The position numbers and the translations under genes are program-made. Positions 32,624-42,421 of a stretch of DNA of 64,000 nt are shown one piece after another; the stretch's first letter is position 1; each line of letters starts with the position of its first letter. The stretch is from Gleimia hominis. Lineage in GTDB: Bacteria > Actinomycetota > Actinomycetes > Actinomycetales > Actinomycetaceae. The notes beneath the pieces were generated by a model, which worked only from the letters and a program-made list of their open reading frames with translations, searched no databases and had not been told where the DNA came from. The stretch lies in the NCBI RefSeq assembly GCF_032085515.1, contig NZ_JASXSX010000001.1, forward strand, positions 1,426,001-1,490,000. Reading direction: 5' to 3'.

Positions 32624-34699
32624 ATGTCCCTCGAATGGACCGACTTAGATTCTCGCGCGGTAATAACAGCAAAAACGCTCGCGGGCGACGCAGTGGAACA
32701 AGCTGGATCGGGCCACCCCGGTACCGCCATCTCCCTTGCGCCCCTTGCCTACCTATTGTTCCAGCGGCACATGAAGCTGGACCCGAAAGATAAAGACTGG
32801 CTCGGACGCGACCGCTTCGTCCTGTCCGCCGGCCACGCCTCCCTGACGCAGTACATCAGCCTGTACTTAGGAGGCATGGGGCTTGAACTAGAGGACCTGA
32901 AGAAGTTCCGCACCTTCGGCTCCCGCACCCCCGGTCACCCCGAGTACAGTCACACGGACTTCGTCGAAATCACCACCGGCCCGCTCGGCTCCGGCCTCGC
33001 CGCCTCCGTGGGCATGGCGATGGCCCAGCGGCGCGTGCGCGGCATGATGGACCCGAACGCACCCGAAGGGGAATCCCCGTTTGACCACAAGGTATACGTA
33101 ATCGCGGGCGACGGCTGCTTACAAGAAGGCATCTCGTCCGAAGCCTGCTCTTTAGCGGGCACCCAGAACCTCGGGAATCTAATTCTGATTTGGGATGACA
33201 ACCAGATTTCCATTGAAGACGACACCAACATTTCCTTCAGCGAGGACGTGTTGAAACGCTACGAGGCATACGGCTGGCACACGCAGACAGTGGACTGGAC
33301 CAATAACGGGGGCGAATACCACGAGGACGTGAACGCGCTCGACGAGGCCCTGACGCGCGCGGAAGAGCAGACAGATAAGCCGTCCATCATTGCGCTGCGC
33401 ACCATTATCGGCTGGCCCACCCCGGGTAAGCAGAACACCGGTGCGATACACGGTTCCGCGCTTGGAGATGAAGCGCTGCGCGGACTCAAAGAGGCTCTGG
33501 GAGCAGACCCGGACAAAATGTTCGACGTGGACAAAGAGGCGGTGCAGCACTCGCGCGACAACGTGGCTCAGCGGGGGCAGCAGGCACGTGCTGAATGGGA
33601 CAAGAAATACGAGGCATGGCGAAACGCTAACCCCGAGAACGCGAAACTCTTAGACCGCCTGGTCGCGCACGAACTGCCCGACGGCTGGGAGAAGGCGCTG
33701 CCAACCTTCGAAGAAGGCAAGTCCTTAGCTACGCGCGCAGCGTCCGGCACTGTGCTCAACGCGATCGCTGATGTGCTTCCCGAACTGTGGGGCGGGTCCG
33801 CCGACCTCGCGGGTTCGAACAACACGTTGATGAAGAACTACCCCTCGTTCCTACCGGAAGAGCGCCAGTCGAAGATGTTCTCTGGCAACCCGTACGGCCG
33901 CAACCTCCACTTCGGGGTGCGCGAACATGGGATGGGCGGGATTTTGAACGGCATTGCCCTCAACGGCCTCACCCGAGTGTACGGCGGCACATTCCTCGTC
34001 TTCGCCGACTACATGCGCGGAGCAGTGCGGTTAGCTTCAATAATGAACCTGCCCGTGACCTACGTGTGGACCCACGATTCGATCGGTGTGGGTGAGGACG
34101 GGCCCACCCACCAGCCGGTTGAACACTTGACGGCATACCGGGCAATTCCGAACCTATCCATGGTGCGGCCCGCGGACGCGGCAGAAACCGCGCAGGCGTG
34201 GAAGGCCATTTTGGAACAGCGCGGCCCCGTTGGCTTGGTTTTGACTCGCCAGGGCCTACCCAACCCAGCGCGTGGTGCAGAAACAGGCTTGGCTTCTGCC
34301 GAAGGCCTGGCTAAAGGTGGTTACGTGCTCGCGGACTGTGAAGGCACCCCGGACATCATTTTGATGGGGTCTGGTTCAGAAGTGCAGTTAGCGCTCGAGG
34401 CGCGGGAGAAACTGACCGAAGAAGGTGTGAAGGTCCGCGTCGTGTCGATGCCGTGCATGGAATGGTTCGATGCTCAAGATGAGGATTACCGCGAATCAGT
34501 ACTGCCCTCAGATGTGAAAGCTCGCGTGTCCGTCGAGGCAGGTTTGGACACCCCGTGGATCAAGTACATCGGTGACGCGGGGAAGGCCGTGGCCATGGAC
34601 ACCTTCGGCGGAGTTGGGCCCGCTGACGAACTGTTCGAGCACTTCGACATCACCACGGACCACGTGCTCCGGGCAGCCCACGAGGTGCTAGGCAAATAA
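32624..34699 (+). CDS. tkt: Transketolase
   Basis: 691 residues. A thiamine-diphosphate enzyme that moves two-carbon units in the pentose phosphate pathway. Seen: AGSGHPGTAISLAPLAYLLF near the N-terminus, TGPLGSGLAASVGMA, the TPP motif GDGCLQEGISSEACSLAG with DDNQISIED, and the pyrimidine-domain GVREHGMGGILNGIALNG with the catalytic Glu. ATG 32624 follows GAGAGG; the frame extends 11 codons upstream without family similarity. It ends at a strong terminator, so it is monocistronic. Confidence 0.96.
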   Translation: MSLEWTDLDSRAVITAKTLAGDAVEQAGSGHPGTAISLAPLAYLLFQRHMKLDPKDKDWLGRDRFVLSAGHASLTQYISLYLGGMGLELEDLKKFRTFGSRTPGHPEYSHTDFVEITTGPLGSGLAASVGMAMAQRRVRGMMDPNAPEGESPFDHKVYVIAGDGCLQEGISSEACSLAGTQNLGNLILIWDDNQISIEDDTNISFSEDVLKRYEAYGWHTQTVDWTNNGGEYHEDVNALDEALTRAEEQTDKPSIIALRTIIGWPTPGKQNTGAIHGSALGDEALRGLKEALGADPDKMFDVDKEAVQHSRDNVAQRGQQARAEWDKKYEAWRNANPENAKLLDRLVAHELPDGWEKALPTFEEGKSLATRAASGTVLNAIADVLPELWGGSADLAGSNNTLMKNYPSFLPEERQSKMFSGNPYGRNLHFGVREHGMGGILNGIALNGLTRVYGGTFLVFADYMRGAVRLASIMNLPVTYVWTHDSIGVGEDGPTHQPVEHLTAYRAIPNLSMVRPADAAETAQAWKAILEQRGPVGLVLTRQGLPNPARGAETGLASAEGLAKGGYVLADCEGTPDIILMGSGSEVQLALEAREKLTEEGVKVRVVSMPCMEWFDAQDEDYRESVLPSDVKARVSVEAGLDTPWIKYIGDAGKAVAMDTFGGVGPADELFEHFDITTDHVLRAAHEVLGK

Positions 34700-34764
34700 C
34701 TCCGTTTCCCCCCCCCACTAGATGCCCGGCTAGATGCAGGAAGCTAGTGGGAGCGGATTTTTAG

Positions 34765-34805
34765 GAGGAGGTTGCGACCGCTTGGTCGTAGCCTCCTCTC
34801 TTTTT
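34765..34805 (+). terminator. Rho-independent terminator after tkt
   Basis: A 15-bp stem (34765-34779 with 34784-34798, two G-T pairs, loop GCTT) is followed by TCTTTTT. A run of nine C (34708-34716) lies between the tkt stop and this hairpin. Confidence 0.92.
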
Positions 34806-34856
34806 GCTCCTAGCTGTCCCGAGACCACGCCTTGCACCGCATTTATTTGCGCCTAA

Positions 34857-34908
34857 CTATCTCGAAGCTAAACCGTGCGGGGCTATCTCGAAGCTAAACC
34901 GTGCGGGG
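34857..34908. repeat. Perfect 26-bp tandem repeat upstream of nagB
   Basis: A 26-base unit (CTATCTCGAAGCTAAACC followed by GTGCGGGG) is repeated exactly at 34857-34882 and 34883-34908, about 90 bases before the nagB ATG and upstream of a TAGAAT -10-like box (34947-34952). It may be a duplicated regulator site or a neutral duplication. Confidence 0.9.
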
Positions 34909-34994
34909 CACGCACTTGGGCCCAACAGTGCTGGGAACTAACTTGGTAGAATAACCATTGTGCGCACCCCAGGTATTAGTTAGGTAGATTGCAC

Positions 34995-35771
34995 ATGCGA
35001 ATTGGTATTTTCCCCAACGCACCACAGGCGTCCAAAGTTGCCGCCGACATGGTGCTCGAACTGTACCGCGAAAACCCGGACGCCACCCTGGGCGTGGCCA
35101 CCGGTTCCACCCCCGAGTACCTGTACGACTACTTGCGGCAAGCCCACGCGGCCGGCACCCTCAGCCTAGAACGCGCCAAAGCGTTTGCCCTCGACGAATA
35201 CGTGGGCCTGCCCGACGACCACCCTCAAACCTACCGCAATGTACTGAGACGCGAACTGGTGGGAAATGACAAAACCGGGCTGCGCGAAAACTACTTGTTC
35301 ACCCCCGGCCTGGCGGCACCTGCGGACGATCCCACGGTGACGGCAGATCAATACGACGCCGCGATCGAAGCCACCGGGGTGGACCTGCAGATCCTCGGGC
35401 TGGGGGCGGATGGACACATCGGGTTTAACGAGCCTGGGGACTCACTGGTTTCCCGCACCCACGTAGAAGTCCTCGCGCCAGATACGATCCGTGACAACGC
35501 GCGTTTCTTCAACGGTGACGAAACGGCGGTACCGAAGAAATGTATCACCCAGGGACTGGGGACCATCATGGATGCGAAAGCGGTGGTACTACTCGCGTTC
35601 GGAAAGCAGAAAGCCGAAGCCGTGCACCAGCTAATTGAAGGCCCCGTCAGTGCCCGCTGGCCCGTGACGATTTTGCAAACCCACCCGGCTGTGACCGTGC
35701 TGCTCGACGACGCGGCCGCCAGCAACCTAGAACTAACAGATTTTTACAAACGACGTTGGGAGCTCGCATAA
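34995..35771 (+). CDS. nagB: Glucosamine-6-phosphate deaminase
   Basis: 258 residues. It converts glucosamine-6-P to fructose-6-P and ammonia. TLGVATGSTPEYLYDYL, FALDEYVGLPDDHPQTYRNV and LGLGADGHIGFNEPGDS hold the substrate and catalytic residues (Asp in ALDEY, His in ADGHIGFNEP). ATG 34995 gives the usual MRIGIF start; a TTG two codons upstream is less likely. Its stop is immediately followed by the nagA ATG, forming a two-gene amino-sugar operon. Confidence 0.95.
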   Translation: MRIGIFPNAPQASKVAADMVLELYRENPDATLGVATGSTPEYLYDYLRQAHAAGTLSLERAKAFALDEYVGLPDDHPQTYRNVLRRELVGNDKTGLRENYLFTPGLAAPADDPTVTADQYDAAIEATGVDLQILGLGADGHIGFNEPGDSLVSRTHVEVLAPDTIRDNARFFNGDETAVPKKCITQGLGTIMDAKAVVLLAFGKQKAEAVHQLIEGPVSARWPVTILQTHPAVTVLLDDAAASNLELTDFYKRRWELA

Positions 35772-37061
35772 ATGTACTACCTCGGGAAAGTATTTAACGC
35801 CAATGGGGAGATTCAGGCGCAAGGCATTCAAGTTGAGGAAGGTAAAGTAACCCGCCTGCTGTCAAAGCGGGACGCAGACCAAATCCGCCGGCAGGAGGCG
35901 AGCGAAGACGCGGAAACTGCTGCGTTCATTACGCCCGGCCTGGTGGACCTGCATTGCCACGGCGGAGGTGGCTACGCGTTTCCCGATAACTACGCGCCCG
36001 AACAGATTGAAACCGCCATTTTGACCCACCGCAAACGCGGGACCACCGCCATGTTTGCCTCCCTCGTGTCCCTGGCTGACCCGATGCCGCAGATTGAGGC
36101 GCTGCTCCCATTTTGTGAAAGTGGTGATTTAGCGGGTATTCACCTTGAGGGACCATACGTGTCGAAAGCGAAATGTGGAGCGCAAAACCCCGACGTTATC
36201 CGCGCGGTAGACCGCGGGGAACTGGAACACTGGCTCAAGGCCGCAGGCGGCTACATTAAGACGATTACGATCGCCCCTGAGGCCGAGGGGGCGCTGGATG
36301 CACTTCCCGTGCTGGCCGCGTACGGTGCTAAACCCTCGTGGGGACACACGAGTGGTACCGGAGCGCAAGCAGCCGCCGCGCTGGAAGCCACCGTGCGAGC
36401 CTACGATGCGCACGGGCAAGCGTCGGGTGAGGCCGCTCCCGGGCACGGGACAGCTGAAACCGCGCAAGACGCGCCGGACATGCCCCACTGCAGTGACATG
36501 CGAGCAGGTGACCCCGCGCAAACTGTAACTCACTTATTCAACGGGATGATTGCTGTTACACACCGAGCTCCCGGACCTGTCCGCGAGTTCGTGCAAGCAG
36601 CCCGCGTGGGCACCACGGTGTGTGAAATGATCGCTGACGGCCAGCATTTGAACTTAGACCTGGTAGAGGACCTCGTCGAATATTTAGACGACCCGCACCG
36701 GGCCGGTGCCCTGTTCGTCACCGACGCGATTGGCGCAGCCGGGATGGGTGAGGGACGCTACACCCTCGGGGGATTAGAAGTGGAAGTAAAAGATGGGGCC
36801 TGCTGGCTCGTCCACAAAGACAGTCTAGCTGGAGGCGCGTCTTTGCTGGCAGACCAGTTCCATCTGATCGCGAGCCGAGGGCGGATTCCACTGGAAGCAA
36901 TTATCCGCGCCACCATCGGCACGCCCATCCGCGGTGGTTCCGTTTGGGACGCCCCGGGGGTGACCACTGAGTTCAAACCAGGGCAGCGCGCGAACTTAAT
37001 TGCGTGGAACGAAGAATACGCACCGCAAACCGTGATTCGCGAAGGCACGAAAGTACAGTAA
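35772..37061 (+). CDS. nagA: N-acetylglucosamine-6-phosphate deacetylase
   Basis: 429 residues, amidohydrolase fold. It removes acetate from GlcNAc-6-P to feed NagB. Metal and catalytic residues sit in PGLVDLHCHGGGGYAF, IHLEGPYVSKAKCGAQNP (Glu), SWGHTSGTGAQA (His), VTHLFNGMIAVTHR (His) and VTDAIGAAGMGEG (Asp). Between the HTSG and VTHLFN histidines is an insertion of about 35 residues rich in Ala, Gly, His and Asp (HGQASGEAAPGHGTAETAQ and onward), longer than in typical NagA. It starts on the base after nagB ends. Confidence 0.94.
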   Translation: MYYLGKVFNANGEIQAQGIQVEEGKVTRLLSKRDADQIRRQEASEDAETAAFITPGLVDLHCHGGGGYAFPDNYAPEQIETAILTHRKRGTTAMFASLVSLADPMPQIEALLPFCESGDLAGIHLEGPYVSKAKCGAQNPDVIRAVDRGELEHWLKAAGGYIKTITIAPEAEGALDALPVLAAYGAKPSWGHTSGTGAQAAAALEATVRAYDAHGQASGEAAPGHGTAETAQDAPDMPHCSDMRAGDPAQTVTHLFNGMIAVTHRAPGPVREFVQAARVGTTVCEMIADGQHLNLDLVEDLVEYLDDPHRAGALFVTDAIGAAGMGEGRYTLGGLEVEVKDGACWLVHKDSLAGGASLLADQFHLIASRGRIPLEAIIRATIGTPIRGGSVWDAPGVTTEFKPGQRANLIAWNEEYAPQTVIREGTKVQ

Positions 37062-37126
37062 CCCGCGCCTGGGTGCGCATGCGATTGACGACAGCCCGCT
37101 AGCCGCGCGGATGATTCCAACCGCGC

Positions 37127-37897
37127 TCAACCGCGAAAGTGGTTCCAGGCCCGCTGGAGCCCCCACTGGGTGACGTGACGGAATTCTTCTAGCACAATGC
37201 GGGTGTCCATCTTTGACTTGCCCGCCCGCCGCTCAAGGAACACGATCGGCACCTCCAGTATGCGCGCCCCCACGTGGTCCGCCATGCGGGTCATTTCCAC
37301 TTGGAACCCGTATCCGCGCTGCTGCAGCGCACTCAGGGGCATGCGGCGAAGCAAGCCTGCTTGGTACACCCGGATTCCCGCGGTCGCATCCTTTACCCCC
37401 AGCCCCAGCATGAGGCGAATGTACAGGTTCCCCAGCCGCGACAGGGCCACGCGTTTCGCCGACCACCCGGGCGTTGCACCCCCCGGGATCCAGCGCGAAC
37501 CAATCACAAGTTCACCGCCCCGCTGCACTGCTGCGCCCAGCATCCGGGCCAAGTCTTCTGCGCGGTGGGATCCATCTGCGTCCATCTGGCACAAATACTC
37601 ATAGCCACGCGCCATCCCCCACGCGAAGCCGTCTAGGTACGCACTAGCCAAACCTGATTTTGCAGGGCGCGAAAGCAAGAAGACGCGGTCTAAATCACGC
37701 TGTTCGCGTACCCAGCGCGCAGTGCCATCCGGGCTGGAGTCGTCCACAATCAGCACATCCACTCCCCTCAGGTGGCTGCGCAGATTCGCTAGGGTCCGCG
37801 GCAGGGTTAATCGCTCGTTGTAAGTGGGGATCACCACGAGTGCGCGCACACCTTTCGAAGACTTATTTGCCGTATCTACTTCACGTGCCTTATCCAC
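37127..37897 (-). CDS. Polyprenol-phosphate mannosyltransferase-like GT2
   Basis: 256 residues. A GT2 family fold with VVIPTYNERLTLPRTL, VDVLIVDDSSPDGTA, MDADGSHRAEDLARML and GSRWIPGGATPGWSAKR, as in dolichol/polyprenol-phosphate mannose synthases (Ppm1 synthase domain). It would make polyprenyl-P-mannose, used for protein mannosylation and lipoglycans. No membrane domain is present; the partner may be the neighbouring Lnt, as the two are fused in M. tuberculosis Ppm1. I start at GTG 37897, just after AAGGAGG; the frame extends 45 codons upstream inside lnt. It overlaps the lnt stop by eight bases. Confidence 0.88.
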   Translation of the reverse strand: MDKAREVDTANKSSKGVRALVVIPTYNERLTLPRTLANLRSHLRGVDVLIVDDSSPDGTARWVREQRDLDRVFLLSRPAKSGLASAYLDGFAWGMARGYEYLCQMDADGSHRAEDLARMLGAAVQRGGELVIGSRWIPGGATPGWSAKRVALSRLGNLYIRLMLGLGVKDATAGIRVYQAGLLRRMPLSALQQRGYGFQVEMTRMADHVGARILEVPIVFLERRAGKSKMDTRIVLEEFRHVTQWGLQRAWNHFRG

Positions 37898-39485
37898 GGG
37901 GCCTCCTTCTGAGCAATGCCAAGAACACACCAACGCACAGCGCCCCGCCCCACGCGGCGATAACGCCGGTGCGTAACTGCGGTAGGTGACGGGCAGAAAA
38001 AGTAATTGAGGTGCGCAGCGGGACATCGTCAATCAGCGTGGCAGATTCAAACAAGTGCGTCTGTTTGCGCACCGACCCGTCGGGCCAAATGAGGGCAGAC
38101 TGGCCGTTGGTGGACACGTGCACCGCGGAGCGCGACAGCGACATCGCCCGCAACCGCGTCATCTGCAGCAGCTGCCCCGATTCTACTGAGTTACCAAATG
38201 AAGAGTTATTAGTGGGCATAAGCAGCAGCTGACCACCTGCCAGCACACCGCCAGCCAGAACCTCCTCGTAGGCAGCCTCAAAGCAAATTCCAATCGCCGC
38301 GGGTAACTGTCTTTGCCCACTCAGGGGGATTTTTACGAACCCCGGTTCTGAACCGGGCAGCATGTCGACCGACACGCGCGCCACATCTTTAGACAAAACA
38401 GATAAGTACTTGCGCATCGGCACGTATTCACCGAACGGGACGGGCAGTTGTTTGCGGTACTGGTCTACGATCTGCCCATCTGGCGAGTAAACCAGCATGT
38501 CGTTGTAACGCGCAGTGGGCGTGTACTTGACGGAACCGACCAGTATGGGCACGCCCGCGGCCTCCAACGCGTGGTAAATGAGGTCGTATGCCTGGGCATC
38601 CTCGCGCGGATCCGTGTCCGCCGAGTTTTCGCCCCACACTAAAAAGTCCGCCCGCTGGCCCGCACGCACTGTTTTAAGTGTTTGCTGCACGTGATTATCA
38701 GTCACTTTTAAATGCTGAGCGAAAGTTTGCTCCGCGGGCCACTGCACGTTCCCCTGCACCGCTCCCACGCGCACCGAACCGGCTTCTTGCGCAAGCGGCA
38801 ACCGCAGCATCCACGGACCTGCGCACAAGAGCGCGGCCAGCACGAGTGCCGTCGCTCTTGAAAAGAACCCGAAGCCAGGGCGCAGCCAGCGCGGCCTCAC
38901 TAAAACACGCATCACCAAACTGGCGGTCAGTGCACACACAAACCCGATCGTCACTTCGGACCCCCACGGAGCGAGTGTGCGCACGGGCAGATCAACCTGG
39001 CTGTAGGCCAGGAGTGCCCACGAGAAACCCCCAAACGGTACGCACGCACGCAACTGTTCTACCCCAACCCAGGCCAATGCGAGTAAGACGGAGTTACCGA
39101 CCGCGCCCTTAGCTAGATAGCGCACCACGCCTGCGGAAAACCCGAAACCAGCCAAGAATAAGGCTTGCACCAGGCACAACGCGAACCACGGGAGGTATCC
39201 CCCCACCGAGATTGTCGCCCACCAAATATGCGGCAGAAAAAAACCCAGGCCGAACAAGAAACCGTACCAGGTGCTGCGCCCCACCCGCACCGCGTTCAGC
39301 ACGGCGAACAGTATGGCCAGTGCGGGCACCGCCAGGTACCCCATGGCAAGTGGTGGAAAAGACGCCCAAAATAAGGCCACGCTAACTGCTAACAGCGGGT
39401 AGTCCCACCAGCGCCGGCCCCGCCCCCACGTGAACCACCGCAATCTTCGGCGCGCTACTTGGTTGGTTTGCCGCGTGTTAGTCAC
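37890..39485 (-). CDS. lnt: Apolipoprotein N-acyltransferase
   Basis: 531 residues. About seven membrane helices in the first ~230 residues precede a nitrilase-like domain with the catalytic triad: Glu in VWGENSAD (~283), Lys in YRKQLPVPFGEYVPM (~343) and Cys in GICFEAAYE (~398). It adds the third acyl chain to lipoproteins; two lipoproteins are coded in this window. The GTG at 39485 is chosen because it lies past the helY stop and begins a basic cytoplasmic tail; the open frame reaches 39569 within helY. Confidence in the exact start is moderate. Confidence 0.9.
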   Translation of the reverse strand: MTNTRQTNQVARRRLRWFTWGRGRRWWDYPLLAVSVALFWASFPPLAMGYLAVPALAILFAVLNAVRVGRSTWYGFLFGLGFFLPHIWWATISVGGYLPWFALCLVQALFLAGFGFSAGVVRYLAKGAVGNSVLLALAWVGVEQLRACVPFGGFSWALLAYSQVDLPVRTLAPWGSEVTIGFVCALTASLVMRVLVRPRWLRPGFGFFSRATALVLAALLCAGPWMLRLPLAQEAGSVRVGAVQGNVQWPAEQTFAQHLKVTDNHVQQTLKTVRAGQRADFLVWGENSADTDPREDAQAYDLIYHALEAAGVPILVGSVKYTPTARYNDMLVYSPDGQIVDQYRKQLPVPFGEYVPMRKYLSVLSKDVARVSVDMLPGSEPGFVKIPLSGQRQLPAAIGICFEAAYEEVLAGGVLAGGQLLLMPTNNSSFGNSVESGQLLQMTRLRAMSLSRSAVHVSTNGQSALIWPDGSVRKQTHLFESATLIDDVPLRTSITFSARHLPQLRTGVIAAWGGALCVGVFLALLRRRPRG

Positions 39486-39517
39486 CGCGCACCCGCTCGT
39501 TGCATCGCCCGCATTTC

Positions 39518-42421
39518 TTATGCCTCTTCGGCAAGTGCCACAACGGACCGGCGGATAGAGTCGACACACACATCACATGTGCGCGCCAACTCGGAGCTGG
39601 ACTGCGATTTAACTTGCCCCAAAAGGTCAATCACCTGGCGGCACCACCGCACCCAGTCTCCCGGTTCCAAGTCTGCGGCCTGCACCGCGGTTGCCAACGG
39701 ATCCCCATTAACCCACCAGTACATGGCATTCACGAGCCCGTACTCCAGTGGCATCGTTGTTGGCGCATGCGCTTGAGCTTCGGCCTTATTAACCCGCGTC
39801 ATGATGCGCTGAGTAGAAGTCAGTGCTTTCGACAGGGAAGACTTTGGGCCGCCTGGAATATCCATGTCGGGGTCGTGATTCTTCCGAGGTTCAAACACAC
39901 ACGTGGACGCCACCGCGGCTAACTGTGCGGGCGTGAGGCCCTCCCACACCCCCTCGTGCAAACACAAAGACACCACGAGGTCTCGGTCACTGTAAATACC
40001 CCGCAAAATCTGCCCGGCGACGGTTAGACGCTCCCCATCCAAACAGTCTTCTTCTTGCAGCACGCGGACAATCGCATCAAATTTTTTGGTAATCGACGAG
40101 GTCTGCTGGTCCACCTTGCGGCTTAACCGCAAGTATTCGCGGCGCGCGTGGAGCCATTCGCGGCCGGTGCGGGCGTGCTGATCCCGGTGCGGACAGTGGT
40201 GCACCGGGTGGGTACGCACAGCGTGTTCCAGCTGATCAATCTGCTTGGCAATGTGTTTTGGCATGGGTGGACGCGCCCGTTTGGGATACATGAGTTTACC
40301 GGCCTTGCGCATGTTCGTGAGGTCGCGGCCAATCCGGTGGGAACAGCGCCGCACGGACCGCAACACGTCTTTGCGCAACCGCATGTGCCCTAAAACAGTT
40401 AGGCCGGCTGTGAAGTCCTGCGCGATGGCGGTGCGCAGGTGACCGTCCTGCGTAACGATTTGTACCATCGGATTGCGTCCGCCCCTACGGGCCCGGCGGG
40501 TAACCACCGCGTCCAGCATCCGTTTTCCGGCCGGGAAAGACACTACCTCACCGACCTGTAAATCAAGTACTTCCAGGGGGTGGACGGACTGGAACCGGGC
40601 CCGTGCTTTCGCCCCTTCTTTTTGCAGTCGCGTAAGTTCGTCGCGGGCAATCAGATATTCTTTGACGTTCCCGTGGGAGCATTCGAGCCCGTGATCGGCC
40701 TGTTGCATGAGGTTCTCAGCCGCCTTCGAGTCATGCGCAATCGCCACAACTTTGCGGTCTGCCTGGAACTGCGCGAACGAGCGGTCCATCACCTCGCGCG
40801 CCTGCGCCATCGACCCGGTGGCAGTTAGGTTCGCAACCATGTTGTAGGTGGGGCGGAATGCGGATACGAGGGGGTAGGTGCGTTTAGAAGCAAGAGACGC
40901 AACCAGTTCAGGTTCGTTTTCCGAGGTGTAAACCACCACGCTGTGCCCTTCCGTGTCAATCCCCCGACGCCCAGCACGGCCCGTGAGCTGCGTGTACTCA
41001 CCGGGTGACAGCGGGACGTGGGCCATCCCATTCCACTTCCGCAACGCTTCTAACACGACGGTTCGCGCGGGCATGTTGATTCCCAACGCGAGCGTTTCAG
41101 TGGCGAAAACGATCTTTATTAGCCCGCGTGAGAAAAGGGTTTCAACAGTCTGTTTCATGATTGGCAGCAGGCCTGCGTGGTGGGCGGCGACCCCCGCTTC
41201 TAAGCCCATGATCCACCGGTCCACTCCCACCACAGCCATGTCTGCCGCCGGTAGAGTCGCCGTAGCTTCTTCGACTATCGCGCGGATTTGTTCGCGTTCC
41301 GTCCGGTTCGTGAGGGTGATTCCGGCGGTGACCAGGTGGTCGACGGCATCATCGCAGCCGGCGCGTGAAAATATGAAGTAAATGGCGGGCAGCAGGTGCG
41401 CGTGTTCTAACGAGATCGCGACCTCTGCACGGGAGGGGCGGCGAACTCGTTTAGGCGTGCGGATACGGCGCCCACCGGCGAGACCGCGGCGCCGCTCCCC
41501 CACTGACCGCGACTGAATCCCCGTTGCCCGCGCCACCGCGGCCCGCAGATCGGGATTCAGTTTGCGCTTTGACAGCGGCTTTTGCGCGCGCGCTGGGGCA
41601 TGATCACCGTGTGTACTGGAACTGCCCGGGTGCTCGGCCCGACTGCCCGCATTCTCACCGCGAGGTGTGCGCAGTTTTTCTACCGGCGAGTACAGGTCGT
41701 ATATTTTCCTCCCCACCATCATGTGCTGGTACAGGGGTACCGGGCGGGTTTCGGACACGATGATGTCGCAGTTGCCGCGCACCTGCTCAATCCATTGCCC
41801 GAATTCTTCCGCGTTCGAAACAGTGGCAGACAGGGCCACCATGTTCACGTGCGCGGGGGTTTGAATCAGCACTTCCTCCCACACTGGGCCGCGGAACCGG
41901 TCCGCTAGGTAGTGCACTTCGTCGAGCACTATGAACGCTAGATCCGATAGGTCACGCCCCTGGTAGATCATATTCCGCGCCACCTCCGTGGTCATCACCA
42001 CGAGGTTCGCATCTCCATTAATTGACGTGTCGCCCGTCAGCAACCCCACTTGTTCTTCGCCGTAGCGGGCCACGAGTTCGCGGTATTTTTGGTTCGATAG
42101 GGCTTTGATTGGCGTGGTGTAGAAAGCTCGCCTCCCCTCCTTCAGCGCGAGGTAGAGGGCAAACTCACCCACAATTGTTTTGCCCGCCCCCGTGGGCGCG
42201 GCAACGAGTACGCTGCGGCCAGCCTCGATTGATTCGAGCGCACAGGCTTGAAACGGATCTAACTCAAAATCGAGTTGACTGGCGAACGCGGCTCGCTGCG
42301 TTTTTGCGTACGCATTGCGGTCCATTGCCGCCCGGTAACGCTGTGCCGGGGTGGGGGCCACCTCCGGGTTTTGCTTCGGCTCCGCGTTGCGGTTTCGCCT
42401 GCGTTTACGCTTCGCCATCAC
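39518..42421 (-). CDS. helY: Ski2-like DEAD/DEAH-box RNA helicase HelY
   Basis: 967 residues. Helicase motifs: AAPTGAGKTIVGEFA (I), TTPIKALSNQKYRE (Ia), FIVLDEVHYLAD (DEVH, II), ALSATVSNAEEF (III), HHAGLLPIMKQ and FATETLALGINMPA (V), and YTQLTGRAGRRGID (VI). An Arg-rich insertion (~245-330, low complexity) separates the two RecA lobes, and a DSHCT-type C-terminal region follows. Members are thought to act on RNA, or in DNA stress, in actinobacteria. It overlaps tatC by 17 bases. The GTG 42421 or ATG 42418 can both serve as start. Confidence 0.92.
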   Translation of the reverse strand: MMAKRKRRRNRNAEPKQNPEVAPTPAQRYRAAMDRNAYAKTQRAAFASQLDFELDPFQACALESIEAGRSVLVAAPTGAGKTIVGEFALYLALKEGRRAFYTTPIKALSNQKYRELVARYGEEQVGLLTGDTSINGDANLVVMTTEVARNMIYQGRDLSDLAFIVLDEVHYLADRFRGPVWEEVLIQTPAHVNMVALSATVSNAEEFGQWIEQVRGNCDIIVSETRPVPLYQHMMVGRKIYDLYSPVEKLRTPRGENAGSRAEHPGSSSTHGDHAPARAQKPLSKRKLNPDLRAAVARATGIQSRSVGERRRGLAGGRRIRTPKRVRRPSRAEVAISLEHAHLLPAIYFIFSRAGCDDAVDHLVTAGITLTNRTEREQIRAIVEEATATLPAADMAVVGVDRWIMGLEAGVAAHHAGLLPIMKQTVETLFSRGLIKIVFATETLALGINMPARTVVLEALRKWNGMAHVPLSPGEYTQLTGRAGRRGIDTEGHSVVVYTSENEPELVASLASKRTYPLVSAFRPTYNMVANLTATGSMAQAREVMDRSFAQFQADRKVVAIAHDSKAAENLMQQADHGLECSHGNVKEYLIARDELTRLQKEGAKARARFQSVHPLEVLDLQVGEVVSFPAGKRMLDAVVTRRARRGGRNPMVQIVTQDGHLRTAIAQDFTAGLTVLGHMRLRKDVLRSVRRCSHRIGRDLTNMRKAGKLMYPKRARPPMPKHIAKQIDQLEHAVRTHPVHHCPHRDQHARTGREWLHARREYLRLSRKVDQQTSSITKKFDAIVRVLQEEDCLDGERLTVAGQILRGIYSDRDLVVSLCLHEGVWEGLTPAQLAAVASTCVFEPRKNHDPDMDIPGGPKSSLSKALTSTQRIMTRVNKAEAQAHAPTTMPLEYGLVNAMYWWVNGDPLATAVQAADLEPGDWVRWCRQVIDLLGQVKSQSSSELARTCDVCVDSIRRSVVALAEEA

